Below the pieces are notes generated by a model. That model was not told the origin of the DNA and made no database searches. It saw nothing but the letters and a program-made list of their open reading frames with translations. Both the position numbers and the translations under genes were made by a program. This document shows positions 44,419-52,707 of a stretch of 64,000 nucleotides of DNA, in pieces (the stretch's first letter is position 1; each line of letters begins with the position of its first letter). This DNA is from Vicinamibacterales bacterium (lineage in GTDB: Bacteria; Acidobacteriota; Vicinamibacteria; Vicinamibacterales; Fen-181): positions 58,435-122,434 of the forward strand of contig DASXVO010000056.1 in NCBI GenBank assembly GCA_036504215.1, read 5' to 3'.

Positions 44419-45221
44419 CGCCCCGCTCGGCTGGGGCCGCAGCGGGCGTGCTCCTTGCCGCGCTGTCCGCAGCGTGCGCACCGCGGGGCCTCGCACTGCC
44501 TGCGGGCGACGGCCAGGCGTTTCCGGACTTTTCGCCGGCGTTCGTGCAGGCCACCGCCGGGTGTCGGGCGGTGCGGACGCTGTCGGCGGAACTGGCAATC
44601 ACCGGCCGGGTCGGCGGCGGGAATCTGCGAGGGCGCGCCACGGTTGGTCTCGCCGCGCCGGGACGCATTCGACTCGAAGGCATCGCGCCGTTCGGCCCGC
44701 CGGTGTTCGTGCTGGTGGCTGACGGCGCCAGTGCGATGCTGCTCCTCCCGCGCGACAATCGCGTCGTGCGCGACACGTCGCCGGCGGCGATCCTCGAGGC
44801 GTTGGTCGGAATCGAACTCGGCCCCGATGAGCTGCTGGCGATTCTGGCGGGTTGCGTGGCGCCGGATCCGCAGGCGACCGGGGCGCATCGGTTTTCGGGC
44901 GGTTGGGCCCGGGTGGACCTGGCCTCCGGTGGAGCGGTGTTCCTTCAGCAGGACCGCCAACAGGCGTGGCGCCTGCGCGCGGGCGTTCGTCCGCGGATGA
45001 CGGTGGAGTACGACCTGGGGGCCGGTCCGGTTCCGGCGGTGGCGCGCGTGCGGTTCGACCCGGACGGGGCGACCGCGGCCGGCCTGCGCATCGCCGTCGC
45101 CCAAGCGGATATCAACGTGCCACTTGGCGCGGACGTGTTCGCCGTGAAGGTTCCCCCCGACGCCCGGGCGATGAGCGTGACCGAACTGCGGAACGCCGGG
45201 CCGCTGGGAGCAAAGAGGTAG
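44415..45221 (+). CDS. Outer-membrane lipoprotein, LolB/DUF4292-like
   Basis: The GTG start overlaps the TPR stop; 268 aa. The signal AAAGVLLAALSAACAP holds a lipobox LSAAC. The mature part begins with helix and beta pieces: CRAVRTLSAELAITGRVGGG, RGRATVGLAAPGRIRLEGIA and ADGASAMLLLPRDNRVVRD, a pattern like LolA/LolB-type beta-cup proteins. In enterobacteria lolB-ispE-prs is the gene order, and here ispE and prs follow in the same order, which supports a LolB-like function (receiving lipoproteins at the outer membrane). The sequence match alone is weak. Confidence 0.75.
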   Translation: MTPRSAGAAAGVLLAALSAACAPRGLALPAGDGQAFPDFSPAFVQATAGCRAVRTLSAELAITGRVGGGNLRGRATVGLAAPGRIRLEGIAPFGPPVFVLVADGASAMLLLPRDNRVVRDTSPAAILEALVGIELGPDELLAILAGCVAPDPQATGAHRFSGGWARVDLASGGAVFLQQDRQQAWRLRAGVRPRMTVEYDLGAGPVPAVARVRFDPDGATAAGLRIAVAQADINVPLGADVFAVKVPPDARAMSVTELRNAGPLGAKR

Positions 45222-45289
45222 ACCCTCGGCTCCCGGCTCTGGGCCAGGAGCCGGCCGAGAGCCGAGGAGTCTGGCGCCGAGAGCCGACG
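45222..45289 (+). repeat. Heptad array H1 with inverted arms
   Basis: The 68-bp gap between the lipoprotein and ispE is read as successive 7-bp units: TCGGCTC, CCGGCTC, TGGGCCA, GGAGCCG, GCCGAGA, GCCGAGG and so on. The first and second halves are reverse-complementary (CCTCGGCTC against GAGCCGAGG), so the RNA can fold into a long hairpin just before the ispE ribosome site. Confidence 0.7.
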
Positions 45290-46204
45290 ATGTCCAGTTT
45301 CACCTATCACGCCCACGCGAAGGTCAATCTCAGCCTGAGGGTCATGGGACGTCGTCCCGACGGCTTCCATGAATTGAAGACGGTGTTCCAGTCGCTGGCC
45401 CTGCACGACACGCTGACATTCGAGCCGTGCGAGGGCCCGCTCACGCTCGACTGCCGCACACCCGGGATTCCGTTGGACAGCCGCAACCTGATCGTGCGTG
45501 CAGCGCAGTTGATTTGGCGAGAGGGAGCCGGCCGCGGTGGCGAGCCGGACGGCGTGCGCGTGACGTTGTCCAAGCGGGTCCCGGCGCAGGGCGGGCTGGG
45601 TGGTGGGAGTTCCGACGGCGCGGCGGCGCTCGTGGCGTTCGACCGATGGTGGGGCACCCATCTGCCGCGCACCGCGCTGTTCGCGCTTGGCGCCCGTCTT
45701 GGCGCCGACGTGCCGTTCTTCCTGTGCGGGGGCACCGCGCTCGGCCTCGAACGTGGGGACGAGATCTATCCGCTGGTGGACGCGACGGCGCGCTGGGTGG
45801 TACTGGTCTTCCCGCCCTTCGGCGTCTCCACGCCGGATGCGTTCCGGTGGTTCGACGAGGACAACGACGCACGCAGGGACACCGGCGTCGCCCTAATCGA
45901 CACGGCGAAGGACCCCCGCGCCAGCCTGTTGCCGTGCGGTGCGAGCCTCCTGGCCTGCGACCAGATCGTCAACGACCTCGAGCCGCCGGTCACCCGCCGC
46001 CATCCCGAGATCGGCCACGTGCGTCGCCTCCTCGAACTGGCGGGCGCTGAAGACACGGCCATGACCGGCAGCGGCTCGACCGTCTTTGGTCTGTTCACCG
46101 TCAAGGTCGATGCACGCGGCGCCGCCGACCGCCTGACCGCCGCCGGCTGGAGTGCGCTCGTGACCCGGACGGCGACCAGGCGGCAGGCTCGCCTGCTTGT
46201 CTGA
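45290..46204 (+). CDS. ispE: 4-diphosphocytidyl-2-C-methyl-D-erythritol kinase
   Basis: IspE phosphorylates CDP-methylerythritol in the MEP isoprenoid pathway. The 304-aa GHMP kinase shows YHAHAKVNLSLRVMGRRPDG, the ATP loop VPAQGGLGGGSSDGAAALVA, RLGADVPFFLCGGTALGLER and TGSGSTVFGLF near the C-terminus. The length is normal. The start ATG follows the heptad array. With ispDF at 59.5 kb, three MEP steps are encoded in this window. Confidence 0.95.
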   Translation: MSSFTYHAHAKVNLSLRVMGRRPDGFHELKTVFQSLALHDTLTFEPCEGPLTLDCRTPGIPLDSRNLIVRAAQLIWREGAGRGGEPDGVRVTLSKRVPAQGGLGGGSSDGAAALVAFDRWWGTHLPRTALFALGARLGADVPFFLCGGTALGLERGDEIYPLVDATARWVVLVFPPFGVSTPDAFRWFDEDNDARRDTGVALIDTAKDPRASLLPCGASLLACDQIVNDLEPPVTRRHPEIGHVRRLLELAGAEDTAMTGSGSTVFGLFTVKVDARGAADRLTAAGWSALVTRTATRRQARLLV

Positions 46205-46226
46205 TCCGTCTCCTCTCGTATACACT
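46197..46226 (+). promoter_or_regulatory. Predicted promoter for tRNA-Gln and prs
   Basis: TTGTCT, then TATACA after 16 nt (or TACACT after 18) overlaps the end of ispE, about 80 bp before the tRNA. It is the only promoter-like site between ispE and the tRNA. Confidence 0.4.
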
Positions 46227-46307
46227 AACTGTTTGCGCCGCCGTTGTCGGGCCACGCCTTGGGGTACGTCTGCCTGGAGGGTACGCGCGGCAGCCGGCGA
46301 CGGGTGA

Positions 46308-46381
46308 TGGGGCGTGGCCAAGTGGTAAGGCTCGGGACTTTGGATCCCGCATCGAAGGTTCGAATCCTTCCGCCCCAGCCA
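46308..46381 (+). tRNA. tRNA-Gln (anticodon TTG)
   Basis: The cloverleaf is complete: acceptor TGGGGCG with CGCCCCA, anticodon stem CGGGA/TCCCG with loop CTTTGGA reading TTG, T-arm AAGGTTCGAATCCTT, and an encoded CCA. Its position between ispE and prs is also seen in many proteobacteria. Confidence 0.95.
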
Positions 46382-46440
46382 TGACGCGACGCAGAGGACC
46401 CCCGGGAGGATGTGAGGATGCACGGCTCGAGGGTGCGGGC

Positions 46441-47394
46441 ATGAGGATGGCTTTCGCGGAGCTGAAAGTCTTTTCCGGCAGCGCACATCCCGAACTGGCC
46501 GCGGAAATTGCGGGTCATCTCGGGATTCCCATCGGTCAGGCGCGACTGAGCCGCTTTCCGGACACCGAGGTGTCGTTCCAGATTGACGAGAACATCCGCG
46601 GCACGGATGTGTTCGTGGTGCAGCCCACGAGCCCCCCGGTCGATCAGCATCTCGTCGAGCTGTTGATCATGATCGATGCGTTCCGCCGGTCGTCGGCCGC
46701 GCGCATCACGGCGGTGATTCCGTACTACGGCTACGCGCGGCAGGACCGCAAGGACAAGCCGCGGGTGCCGATCTCGGCGAAGCTCGTCGCGAACGTGTTG
46801 AGCGCCGCGGGGGCGAACCGGGTGCTGACCATGGACCTGCACAAGGCGCAGATCCAGGGCTTCTTCGACATTCCGGTCGATCACCTGTTCGCCGCGCCGG
46901 TCATCATCGAGCACCTGGCGCGTCAGCGGCTGCCGAACCTGACGATCGTGGCGCCGGACGCCGGGGGTGCCGAGCGCGCGCGCGCCTACGCTAAGCGGCT
47001 CGGGGCGGAACTGGCGGTCGTGGACAAGCGCCGCTCGCAGGAAACGGGCGCGGCGGAGGTGATGAACGTCATCGGTGGCGTCGAGGGTCGCACCTGCATC
47101 CTCCAGGACGACATCGTCGACACCGCTGGGACGATGCAGAAGGCGGCACTGGCGCTGAAGAAGAACGGCGCCGAACGCGTGGTGGCGTGCGCGGTGCACG
47201 GCGTGCTGTCCGGGCCCGCGATCGCCCGCATCGAGCAGTCGCCGATCGAGAAGATGATCGTCACCAACACGATCCGCCTGGACGACCAGCGGGCGCGGTG
47301 CGACAAGATCGTGGTGTTGTCGGTGGCGCGCCTGCTCGCGCAGGCGATCCGGAGCATCCACGAGGAGAGTTCGGTTTCATCGTTGTTTGTGTAG
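46441..47394 (+). CDS. prs: Ribose-phosphate pyrophosphokinase
   Basis: Prs makes PRPP from ribose 5-phosphate and ATP. The 317-aa product (ATG 46441; ATG 46447 also possible) shows ELKVFSGSAHPELAAEIAGH, RFPDTEVSFQIDENIRGTDV, PYYGYARQDRKDKPRVPISA (ATP site), LTMDLHKAQIQGFFDIPVDH (metal His), RRSQETGAAEVMNVIGGVEG and the PRPP loop LQDDIVDTAGTMQKAALAL. All family motifs are intact. It is followed by rplY, as in many bacteria. Confidence 0.97.
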   Translation: MRMAFAELKVFSGSAHPELAAEIAGHLGIPIGQARLSRFPDTEVSFQIDENIRGTDVFVVQPTSPPVDQHLVELLIMIDAFRRSSAARITAVIPYYGYARQDRKDKPRVPISAKLVANVLSAAGANRVLTMDLHKAQIQGFFDIPVDHLFAAPVIIEHLARQRLPNLTIVAPDAGGAERARAYAKRLGAELAVVDKRRSQETGAAEVMNVIGGVEGRTCILQDDIVDTAGTMQKAALALKKNGAERVVACAVHGVLSGPAIARIEQSPIEKMIVTNTIRLDDQRARCDKIVVLSVARLLAQAIRSIHEESSVSSLFV

Positions 47395-47446
47395 CATTCC
47401 CCGCGCGTCGCACGTCGCCGGGCGCCTGGAAGGACAGGATTGACAC

Positions 47447-48142
47447 ATGGAAGCCATACTTGAAGCCGTCAAGCGGGATCGGTTCGGCAAGAACGAGGCA
47501 GGGCGCATCCGGCGTGAAGGGCGGCTCCCCTCGGTGCTCTACGGGGGCGTGAAGGACGAATCGGGCAAGCCCGAGGCGCTGCCGATTTCGATCGAACCGA
47601 AGGACCTGATGCGCATCCTGCACTCGCAGTCGGGCGCCAACACCCTGATCACCTTGAAGGTCGACGACCAGTCGCCGATGGTGATGCTGAAGGAATACCA
47701 GCTCGACCCCGTCACGCACCACCTCCTGCACGCCGACTTCTACCGCATCGCGATGGACAAGGCGATCCAGGTCACCGTTCCCATCGTGCTGCGCGGCGAG
47801 GCGCCGGGCGTGAAGCAGCAGGGCGGCCTGCTCGACTTCGTCCACCGCGAGATCGAGATCGAGTGCCTGCCGGGCGACATCCCCGAGCACATCGAGGTGG
47901 ACGTGTCGAACCTCATGCTGGGCCAGAGCGTGCGCCTGCGGGAGATCACCGAGAGCGTCAAGTGGAAGCCGTTGGCCGAGGTGGATCTCATGCTGATCCA
48001 CATCGTCGCCCCGAAGGCCGAGGCCGAGCCGACGCCGGCCGAGGGTGAAGTGGCGGCCGTGCCGGCTGAGCCAGAGGTCATCAAGAAGGGCAAGACCGAC
48101 AAGGAAGAGGAAGCGGAACCCGAGACGAAAGCCAAGAAGTAG
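47447..48142 (+). CDS. rplY: Ribosomal protein L25 (Ctc form)
   Basis: The 231-aa Ctc-type L25 binds 5S rRNA through its N-terminal domain (residues 1-95: EAVKRDRFGKNEAGRIRREG, RLPSVLYGGVKDESGKPEAL) and has the extra beta C-terminal domain (TVPIVLRGEAPGVKQQGGLL, EIEIECLPGDIPEHIEVDVS). The end is an acidic, Lys-rich tail (KGKTDKEEEAEPETKAKK). GAAGGACAGG precedes the ATG. It is followed by pth 14 bp later. Confidence 0.96.
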   Translation: MEAILEAVKRDRFGKNEAGRIRREGRLPSVLYGGVKDESGKPEALPISIEPKDLMRILHSQSGANTLITLKVDDQSPMVMLKEYQLDPVTHHLLHADFYRIAMDKAIQVTVPIVLRGEAPGVKQQGGLLDFVHREIEIECLPGDIPEHIEVDVSNLMLGQSVRLREITESVKWKPLAEVDLMLIHIVAPKAEAEPTPAEGEVAAVPAEPEVIKKGKTDKEEEAEPETKAKK

Positions 48143-48156
48143 CCGCGGGCGGCTCG

Positions 48157-48741
48157 ATGAAGCTGATTGTGGGGCTCGGCAACCCGGGGAAGAAGTACCG
48201 CGACACGCGCCACAACATTGGCTTCGCGATCGCGGACGAATTGGCGCGGCGGTTCGGGACGACATTCGAGGCCGCGCCGGCCGAGGCGCTGATGGCGCGC
48301 GCCCGGTCGTTCGGTCCCGAGGGGACGCTGCTCCTCAAGCCGCTGACGATGATGAACCTCAGCGGCTTCGCGGTGTCGGAACTGGCCCGTTACTTTCGGA
48401 TCGCGATCGGCGATCTGCTCGTGGTCGCCGACGACGTGAACCTGCCGCTCGGACGGTTGCGTGTGCGACCGGGCGGGTCGGCGGGTGGGCACAACGGCCT
48501 CCGGTCGATCATCGAGCAGTTGGGGACGCAGGAATTCGCGAGGCTGCGTGTGGGCGTCGGTCGCGGCGATCCTCGACGGGACCTGGCCGACTACGTCCTG
48601 GCCGGGTTCGACGCGGACGAGCGACCGGTGGTGACCGAGTCGATCGGGCGCGCGGCTGACGCGAGTGAGATGTTCGTCGCCGAGGGCATCGAGCGGGTGA
48701 TGAACCGCTTCAACGGCCCGGCCGACGATGTGTCCGAGTAG
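48157..48741 (+). CDS. pth: Peptidyl-tRNA hydrolase
   Basis: Pth releases peptides from stalled peptidyl-tRNA. The 194-aa protein shows LIVGLGNPGKKYRDTRHNIG with the catalytic His and Asn, LLLKPLTMMNLSGFAVSELA, LLVVADDVNLPLGRLRVRPG (catalytic Asp) and GGSAGGHNGLRSIIEQLGTQ. Length is standard. The rplY-pth pair is a conserved order. A GC hairpin begins right after its stop. Confidence 0.96.
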   Translation: MKLIVGLGNPGKKYRDTRHNIGFAIADELARRFGTTFEAAPAEALMARARSFGPEGTLLLKPLTMMNLSGFAVSELARYFRIAIGDLLVVADDVNLPLGRLRVRPGGSAGGHNGLRSIIEQLGTQEFARLRVGVGRGDPRRDLADYVLAGFDADERPVVTESIGRAADASEMFVAEGIERVMNRFNGPADDVSE

Positions 48742-48763
48742 GGGCGGGCCTCCGTGCCCGCCC
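48742..48763. repeat. GC hairpin after pth
   Basis: GGGCGGGC, loop CTCCGT, GCCCGCCC. It lies immediately after the pth stop, with no T-run. It is similar in stem to the hairpin at 50124 after rplI and may act as an RNA end structure or a repeat element. Confidence 0.6.
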
Positions 48764-48867
48764 AAGTGAGAGGACTCCAGCCGACTGTCAATCCAACCCT
48801 GTATTGACCCATCGGCTCCTTGCCACCGTGTGGTGGCCGTTGCTCGTTGACGTCCAGAAGGAGAATC

Positions 48868-49290
48868 ATGAGCGCAACGCGACAGTACGAACTCGTCTAC
48901 ATTGTCTCGCCCGACGCGAGCGAGCAGGAGGTCACCGATCTGCACACGCAGGTCGAGGCCCAGATCGCCCGCATCGGCGGCGAACTGGTGAAGTCCGAGA
49001 ACTGGGGCCGCCGCAAGATGGCCTACGAAATCGGGCCGCACAAGGAAGGTGTCTACGTCCTCGAGCTGATCAACGGTTCCGGCGAGCTGATGAAGGAGCT
49101 CGAGCGGCGCCTGCGGGTCAGTGAGAAGGTCCTGCGCTACCTCGTCGTCCGCGTGGACGAGGAGTTGCGGGCTGCCGAGCGCACCCGCTCGCGGCGGAAG
49201 GTCCGGACCGGGCCTCCCGGAGGCGAGGGAATGGGCCACGGAAGTGACTACTCTGACAGCGGCGACGACCGCGATGACGCGGAGGTATAG
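48868..49290 (+). CDS. rpsF: Ribosomal protein S6
   Basis: The ATG at 48868 with AAGGAG 6 nt upstream gives 140 aa. S6 sits on the 30S platform with S18. It has [40 protein letters not shown] and [20 protein letters not shown]. The C-terminal 40 residues are an Asp/Ser/Gly-rich extension ([17 protein letters not shown]). It starts the S6-S18-L9 operon. Confidence 0.96.
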   Translation: MSATRQYELVYIVSPDASEQEVTDLHTQVEAQIARIGGELVKSENWGRRKMAYEIGPHKEGVYVLELINGSGELMKELERRLRVSEKVLRYLVVRVDEELRAAERTRSRRKVRTGPPGGEGMGHGSDYSDSGDDRDDAEV

Positions 49291-49292
49291 CA

Positions 49293-49598
49293 ATGGCGGA
49301 CGAACAGAGACGAGGTGGTGGTGGCGGGCGTGGCCGTGGAAGCGCGTCGCGCAATGCAGACAAGGGAACCGGGCAGCGGCGATCGCTCTTCCGCCGCCGC
49401 AAGGTGTGCAAGTTCTGCTCCGAGAAGATCGACTACATCGACTACAAGGACGTGCGGATGCTGATGCCGTTCGTGCCGGATCGCGGCAAGATCCTGCCGC
49501 GCCGAATCTCGGGCGTGTGCGCGCCGCACCAGCGCGCGCTGCAGACGGCCATCAAGCGGGCCCGTCAGCTCGCCCTCGTGCCCTACGTGACGGACTGA
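49293..49598 (+). CDS. rpsR: Ribosomal protein S18
   Basis: The 101-aa S18 has a Gly/Arg-rich N-terminal extension ([20 protein letters not shown]) and the core [40 protein letters not shown] and [18 protein letters not shown] is the first half of the zinc-type motif, with a C-A-P-H (GVCAPHQRA) second half. It follows rpsF by 2 bp. Confidence 0.96.
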   Translation: MADEQRRGGGGGRGRGSASRNADKGTGQRRSLFRRRKVCKFCSEKIDYIDYKDVRMLMPFVPDRGKILPRRISGVCAPHQRALQTAIKRARQLALVPYVTD

Positions 49599-49611
49599 GA
49601 GGTGACGGACC

Positions 49612-50109
49612 ATGGAAGTCATTCTGCGTGAACACATCGACAACCTGGGCCGCCGCGGCGACGTGGTGAAGGTGGCGGACGGCTACGCCCGCAACTTCCT
49701 CCTGCCGCGCAAGCTGGCCCTGCCCGTCAACGAGCAGAACCGCCGGCAGATCGAGCGCGAGCGCAAGGTCGCCGAGGCGCGCGAGCTGGCCGAGCGCCAG
49801 GATGCGGAAGCGATCGCCGCGAAGCTGGCGGCGGTCGAGATCGTCCTGGCCCGCCGCGTGGGCGAGAACGATACGCTCTACGGGTCGGTGACCTCGGCGG
49901 ACATCGCCGACGCGCTGGCCGAGAAGCAGTTCGACATCGAGAAGCGGAAGATCGTTCTGCACGAACCGCTGAAGGCCATCGGCGAGTTCGAGGTGCCGGT
50001 CAGGATCCACCACGACGTGCCGGCGCACGTCAAGGTCAAGATCGTGGCGCTTGGCGCCGAGCACGCGGCTCCGGCCGCACCGGCGGCACCGCCAGCGCCA
50101 GCCGAATAG
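49612..50109 (+). CDS. rplI: Ribosomal protein L9
   Basis: The 165-aa L9 has the N-terminal domain MEVILREHIDNLGRRGDVVK, VADGYARNFLLPRKLALPVN, a long central helix rich in Glu/Arg, and a C-terminal domain (NDTLYGSVTSADIADALAEK, KIVLHEPLKAIGEFEVPVRI). A Pro/Ala-rich tail (PAAPAAPPAPAE) is added. It completes the S6-S18-L9 operon. Confidence 0.96.
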   Translation: MEVILREHIDNLGRRGDVVKVADGYARNFLLPRKLALPVNEQNRRQIERERKVAEARELAERQDAEAIAAKLAAVEIVLARRVGENDTLYGSVTSADIADALAEKQFDIEKRKIVLHEPLKAIGEFEVPVRIHHDVPAHVKVKIVALGAEHAAPAAPAAPPAPAE

Positions 50110-50113
50110 GTTG

Positions 50114-50155
50114 ACAGGCGCAGGGGCGGGCCGCGAGCCCGCCCTTCACGCCTGT
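50114..50155. repeat. Nested GC hairpin after rplI
   Basis: An outer stem ACAGGCG/CGCCTGT encloses an inner stem GGGCGGGC/GCCCGCCC with loop CGCGA. The inner stem sequence is the same as in the pth hairpin. It starts 4 bp after the rplI stop and may serve as its terminator, but there is no T-run. Confidence 0.6.
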
Positions 50156-50215
50156 AACCGTTGTTGACGGGCGGCCATGAGGGTCGCCCCCGCGCCGGGC
50201 CCCTGCCCGTCCGCC

Positions 50216-50252
50216 GTTGGCGGTTGGCTTCTCACTTCTCCCTTCTCACTTC
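50216..50252 (+). repeat. Heptad array H2
   Basis: Two units GTTGGCG, GTTGGCT, then in the same 7-bp phase or shifted by two TGGCTTC, TCACTTC, TCCCTTC, TCACTTC. On the minus strand the last four read GAAGTGA, GAAGGGA, GAAGTGA, GAAGCCA, matching unit GAAGTGA of array H5. It lies 43 bp before the symporter start. The remaining 50156-50215 holds only GC palindromes. Confidence 0.75.
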
Positions 50253-50295
50253 ACCGTTCTGCGCTACCATGCCTGGTCCGGCTCGGTGATCCCCT

Positions 50296-51846
50296 ATGGC
50301 CATGGTCGCGCTGCTGTGCCTCTACGGCACCTTCCTGTGGATTGGCGTCGTCGCGGCCCGGAGAGCGCGGGGCGGGGCGTGGAGCGATCTCCTCGTCGCG
50401 GGCCGTGCCATGCCACTGTGGCTCGCCGTCTTCACGATGACCGCGACGTGGGTGGACGGCGGCTACCTGCTCGGCACGGTCGAAGGGACCTTCAAGTCGG
50501 GACTCGCTCTGGGCGCGCAGGGCGGCCTCTGCTTCGGTGTGAGCCTGGTGCTCGGCGGCTTGTTCTTCGCCCGCCGGATGCGCCACTTCCGCTTCACCAC
50601 GCTGATCGATCCGTTCGAAGCGCGCTTCGGCAAGCGCTGGGCTGTCGTCCTGTTGATCCCGGCGCTGCTCGGTGAGGTGTTCTGGAGCGCCGAACTGCTC
50701 GTGGCGATCGGATCGACGCTTGGCGTGATGATGGGCCTGACCCTGACGACGGCGATCCTGCTGTCCGCGATCGTGGTGACGCTCTACACGATGCTGGGCG
50801 GGATGTGGTCGGTCGCCTATACCGATGCGTTCCAGTTGGCCCTGGTGGCGCTCGGTCTCGTCGTCGCGGTGCCGTTCGTCTTCGCCGCCGCGGGCGGGAT
50901 GGCGCATGCGTGGCAGACCTACGCGGCCGCACGGCCGTCGGGTGTCGGCCTCCTGCCGCCGCTTCGGGCGGCCGGCACATGGAGCACGCCGTCCATCATC
51001 AACTGGTGGGATGTCAGCGCGATGCTGATGCTCGGCGGGATTCCGTGGAACTGCTACTTCCAGCGGGTGCTCTCCTGCCAGACGCCGGCCAAGGCGCAAT
51101 GGCATTCGATCCTGGCCGGGCTGCTCACGATGGCGTTCACCGTGCCGCCGCTCCTGATCGGCATCGGCGGATTGGGCGTGGCGTGGCCGGCGGACCAACT
51201 GGCGCAGATTCAGGCGCAGCCCGCCGAGGCGCTGCCGATGATCCTCCGCTACGTGACGCCCCCCTGGGTCGCGCTGCTCGGGCTTGGCGCGATCATCGGA
51301 GCGGTCACCTCGAGCTTCAGTGCATCGATCCTCTCCGCCGCGTCGATGTTCACCTGGAACTGCTGCTATCGGCTCTGGAAGCCCCGGCTCGGCGACGTGC
51401 AGTTGACGCGGCTGATCCGCCTGTCGATTGTCGCGCTGGGCGTGCTGGCCACCGTGCTTGCGCTGGATGTCCGGAGCGTGCAGACGCTCTGGTTCTTCAC
51501 GAGCGACCTGATCTTCGTGCTGCTGTTCCCGCAGCTGGTCTTTGCGCTGTTCGATTCCCGCGTGAACCGCATCGGATCGATCGTCGCGTTCTCGGTGTCG
51601 CTGGTCCTGCGCCTGGGCGGTGGCGAGCCGCTGTTCGGCGTCCCGCCGCTGATTCACTACCCCGAACTCCTGGCGCGGTTCATCCCGGGCTCGGCGGCGA
51701 GCTGGTACGACCCGGCCGACGGATCGCTGCTCTTTCCCTTCAAGACGATGGCGGCGGCGACGGGCGTCGTGCTTCTGCCTGTCGTGTCGCGGCTGACGGG
51801 GCGCTGGGACGCGCCCCGCCCGCTGCGCAACGTGGAGGCGGCATGA
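50296..51846 (+). CDS. Sodium:solute symporter, choline-transporter-like
   Basis: The 516-aa SSF (SLC5) protein has about 13 membrane segments. It resembles high-affinity choline transporters (CHT1/SLC5A7): WSDLLVAGRAMPLWLAVFTM then TATWVDGGYLLGTVEG, TLYTMLGGMWSVAYTDAFQL, MLGGIPWNCYFQRVLSCQTP and GAIIGAVTSSFSASILSAAS. The start lacks some of the first TM compared with longer members, but the TATWV-DGGY region is clear. It overlaps the phosphatidylcholine synthase by ATGA, which makes choline the likely substrate. Proline or pantothenate symporters are the alternatives. Confidence 0.85.
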   Translation: MAMVALLCLYGTFLWIGVVAARRARGGAWSDLLVAGRAMPLWLAVFTMTATWVDGGYLLGTVEGTFKSGLALGAQGGLCFGVSLVLGGLFFARRMRHFRFTTLIDPFEARFGKRWAVVLLIPALLGEVFWSAELLVAIGSTLGVMMGLTLTTAILLSAIVVTLYTMLGGMWSVAYTDAFQLALVALGLVVAVPFVFAAAGGMAHAWQTYAAARPSGVGLLPPLRAAGTWSTPSIINWWDVSAMLMLGGIPWNCYFQRVLSCQTPAKAQWHSILAGLLTMAFTVPPLLIGIGGLGVAWPADQLAQIQAQPAEALPMILRYVTPPWVALLGLGAIIGAVTSSFSASILSAASMFTWNCCYRLWKPRLGDVQLTRLIRLSIVALGVLATVLALDVRSVQTLWFFTSDLIFVLLFPQLVFALFDSRVNRIGSIVAFSVSLVLRLGGGEPLFGVPPLIHYPELLARFIPGSAASWYDPADGSLLFPFKTMAAATGVVLLPVVSRLTGRWDAPRPLRNVEAA

Positions 51847-52556
51847 CACGCGCCCGCGTCCTCGCCTGGTGTGTGCACGCCTACACGGCGCTCGGCCTCG
51901 TGTGTGCGGCAGGTATCGCCGTACTCATCGTCGGGGGCGGCGACGCGGCGTTGCGCGCGGCATTCCTGGTCATGATGCTGGCGACGGCGATCGATGCCAC
52001 CGACGGGTGGCTGGCTCGCCGTTTTCGCGTGAAGGAGGTCCTGCCCGGATTCGACGGCCGCCGCCTCGACGACCTGATCGACTTCCAGACCTACACGTGC
52101 CTGCCACTGCTCCTGCTGTGGCGCGCGGGCGTCCTCGGCGCCGCGAGCCCGTTGTGGATGCTCGTGCCCCTGGTCGCAAGCGCGTACGGCTTCTGCCAGG
52201 TCGAGGCGAAGACCGACGACAATTACTTTCTCGGATTTCCGTCGTACTGGAACATCGTGGCGCTGTATCTCTACCTGATCCGGCCGCCCGAGGCGTGGGT
52301 CGTCGTCGTGCTCGTTGGACTCGCCATCCTGACCTTCGCGCCGGCTCGCTACCTGTATCCATCGCACGCAGGTCCGCTCAGCACCGTCACGAATGTCCTC
52401 GCGTTGATCTGGGCTGTCGCGCTCGTCGTCATCGTCTGGCGCGGGCAAGCCGCGCCGTCCTGGCTGGTGCTCGTCTCGCTCGCGTTTCCGGCCTACTACA
52501 TGCTGGCGTCGTGGACGGTCTCCGTTCGCCACTGGCGTGGTAGACTTTCTCCCTGA
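51843..52556 (+). CDS. pcs: Phosphatidylcholine synthase (CDP-alcohol phosphatidyltransferase)
   Basis: Pcs condenses choline directly with CDP-diacylglycerol at the inner membrane to make phosphatidylcholine, as known in rhizobia and Pseudomonas. The 237-aa protein shows the CDP-alcohol motif DATDGWLAR (51-59) then VKEVLPGF and GRRLDDLID (G72, D76, D80), with KTDDNYFLGFPSYWNIV and LTFAPARYLYPSHAGPL, which are Pcs-specific. It has eight or so membrane helices. The ATGA overlap couples it to the symporter, forming a choline-uptake and lipid-synthesis unit. Confidence 0.88.
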   Translation: MTRARVLAWCVHAYTALGLVCAAGIAVLIVGGGDAALRAAFLVMMLATAIDATDGWLARRFRVKEVLPGFDGRRLDDLIDFQTYTCLPLLLLWRAGVLGAASPLWMLVPLVASAYGFCQVEAKTDDNYFLGFPSYWNIVALYLYLIRPPEAWVVVVLVGLAILTFAPARYLYPSHAGPLSTVTNVLALIWAVALVVIVWRGQAAPSWLVLVSLAFPAYYMLASWTVSVRHWRGRLSP

Positions 52557-52707
52557 CTCTCAACTTGACGCTCTGGGCTCTCGACTCTGGGCTCCAGGCG
52601 CCGCGCTCTCGACCGACGGCTCGTGGTTTCGACTGGCACTCCGTGGCCTCCGACTGACGCCCCGTGGCCTCGGGCTGGTACTCCGTGATGTCCGACTTCT
52701 GACTCCC
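52555..52707 (+). repeat. Heptad and 21-bp array H3 before dnaB
   Basis: From the pcs stop, about ten 7-bp units fit the pattern RRCTCTS (for example GACTCTC, GGCTCTC, GACTCTG, GGCTCCA). From 52631 the period is 21 bp (three heptads): copies at 52631, 52652 and 52673 share CCGTGGCCTC-type cores. The array ends at the dnaB start. It could hold regulatory or untranslated-leader functions. Confidence 0.7.

Noticed and set aside
52537..52707. DnaB start at ATG 52537
   Set aside because: It overlaps pcs and runs through the repeat array; family similarity begins after GTG 52708.
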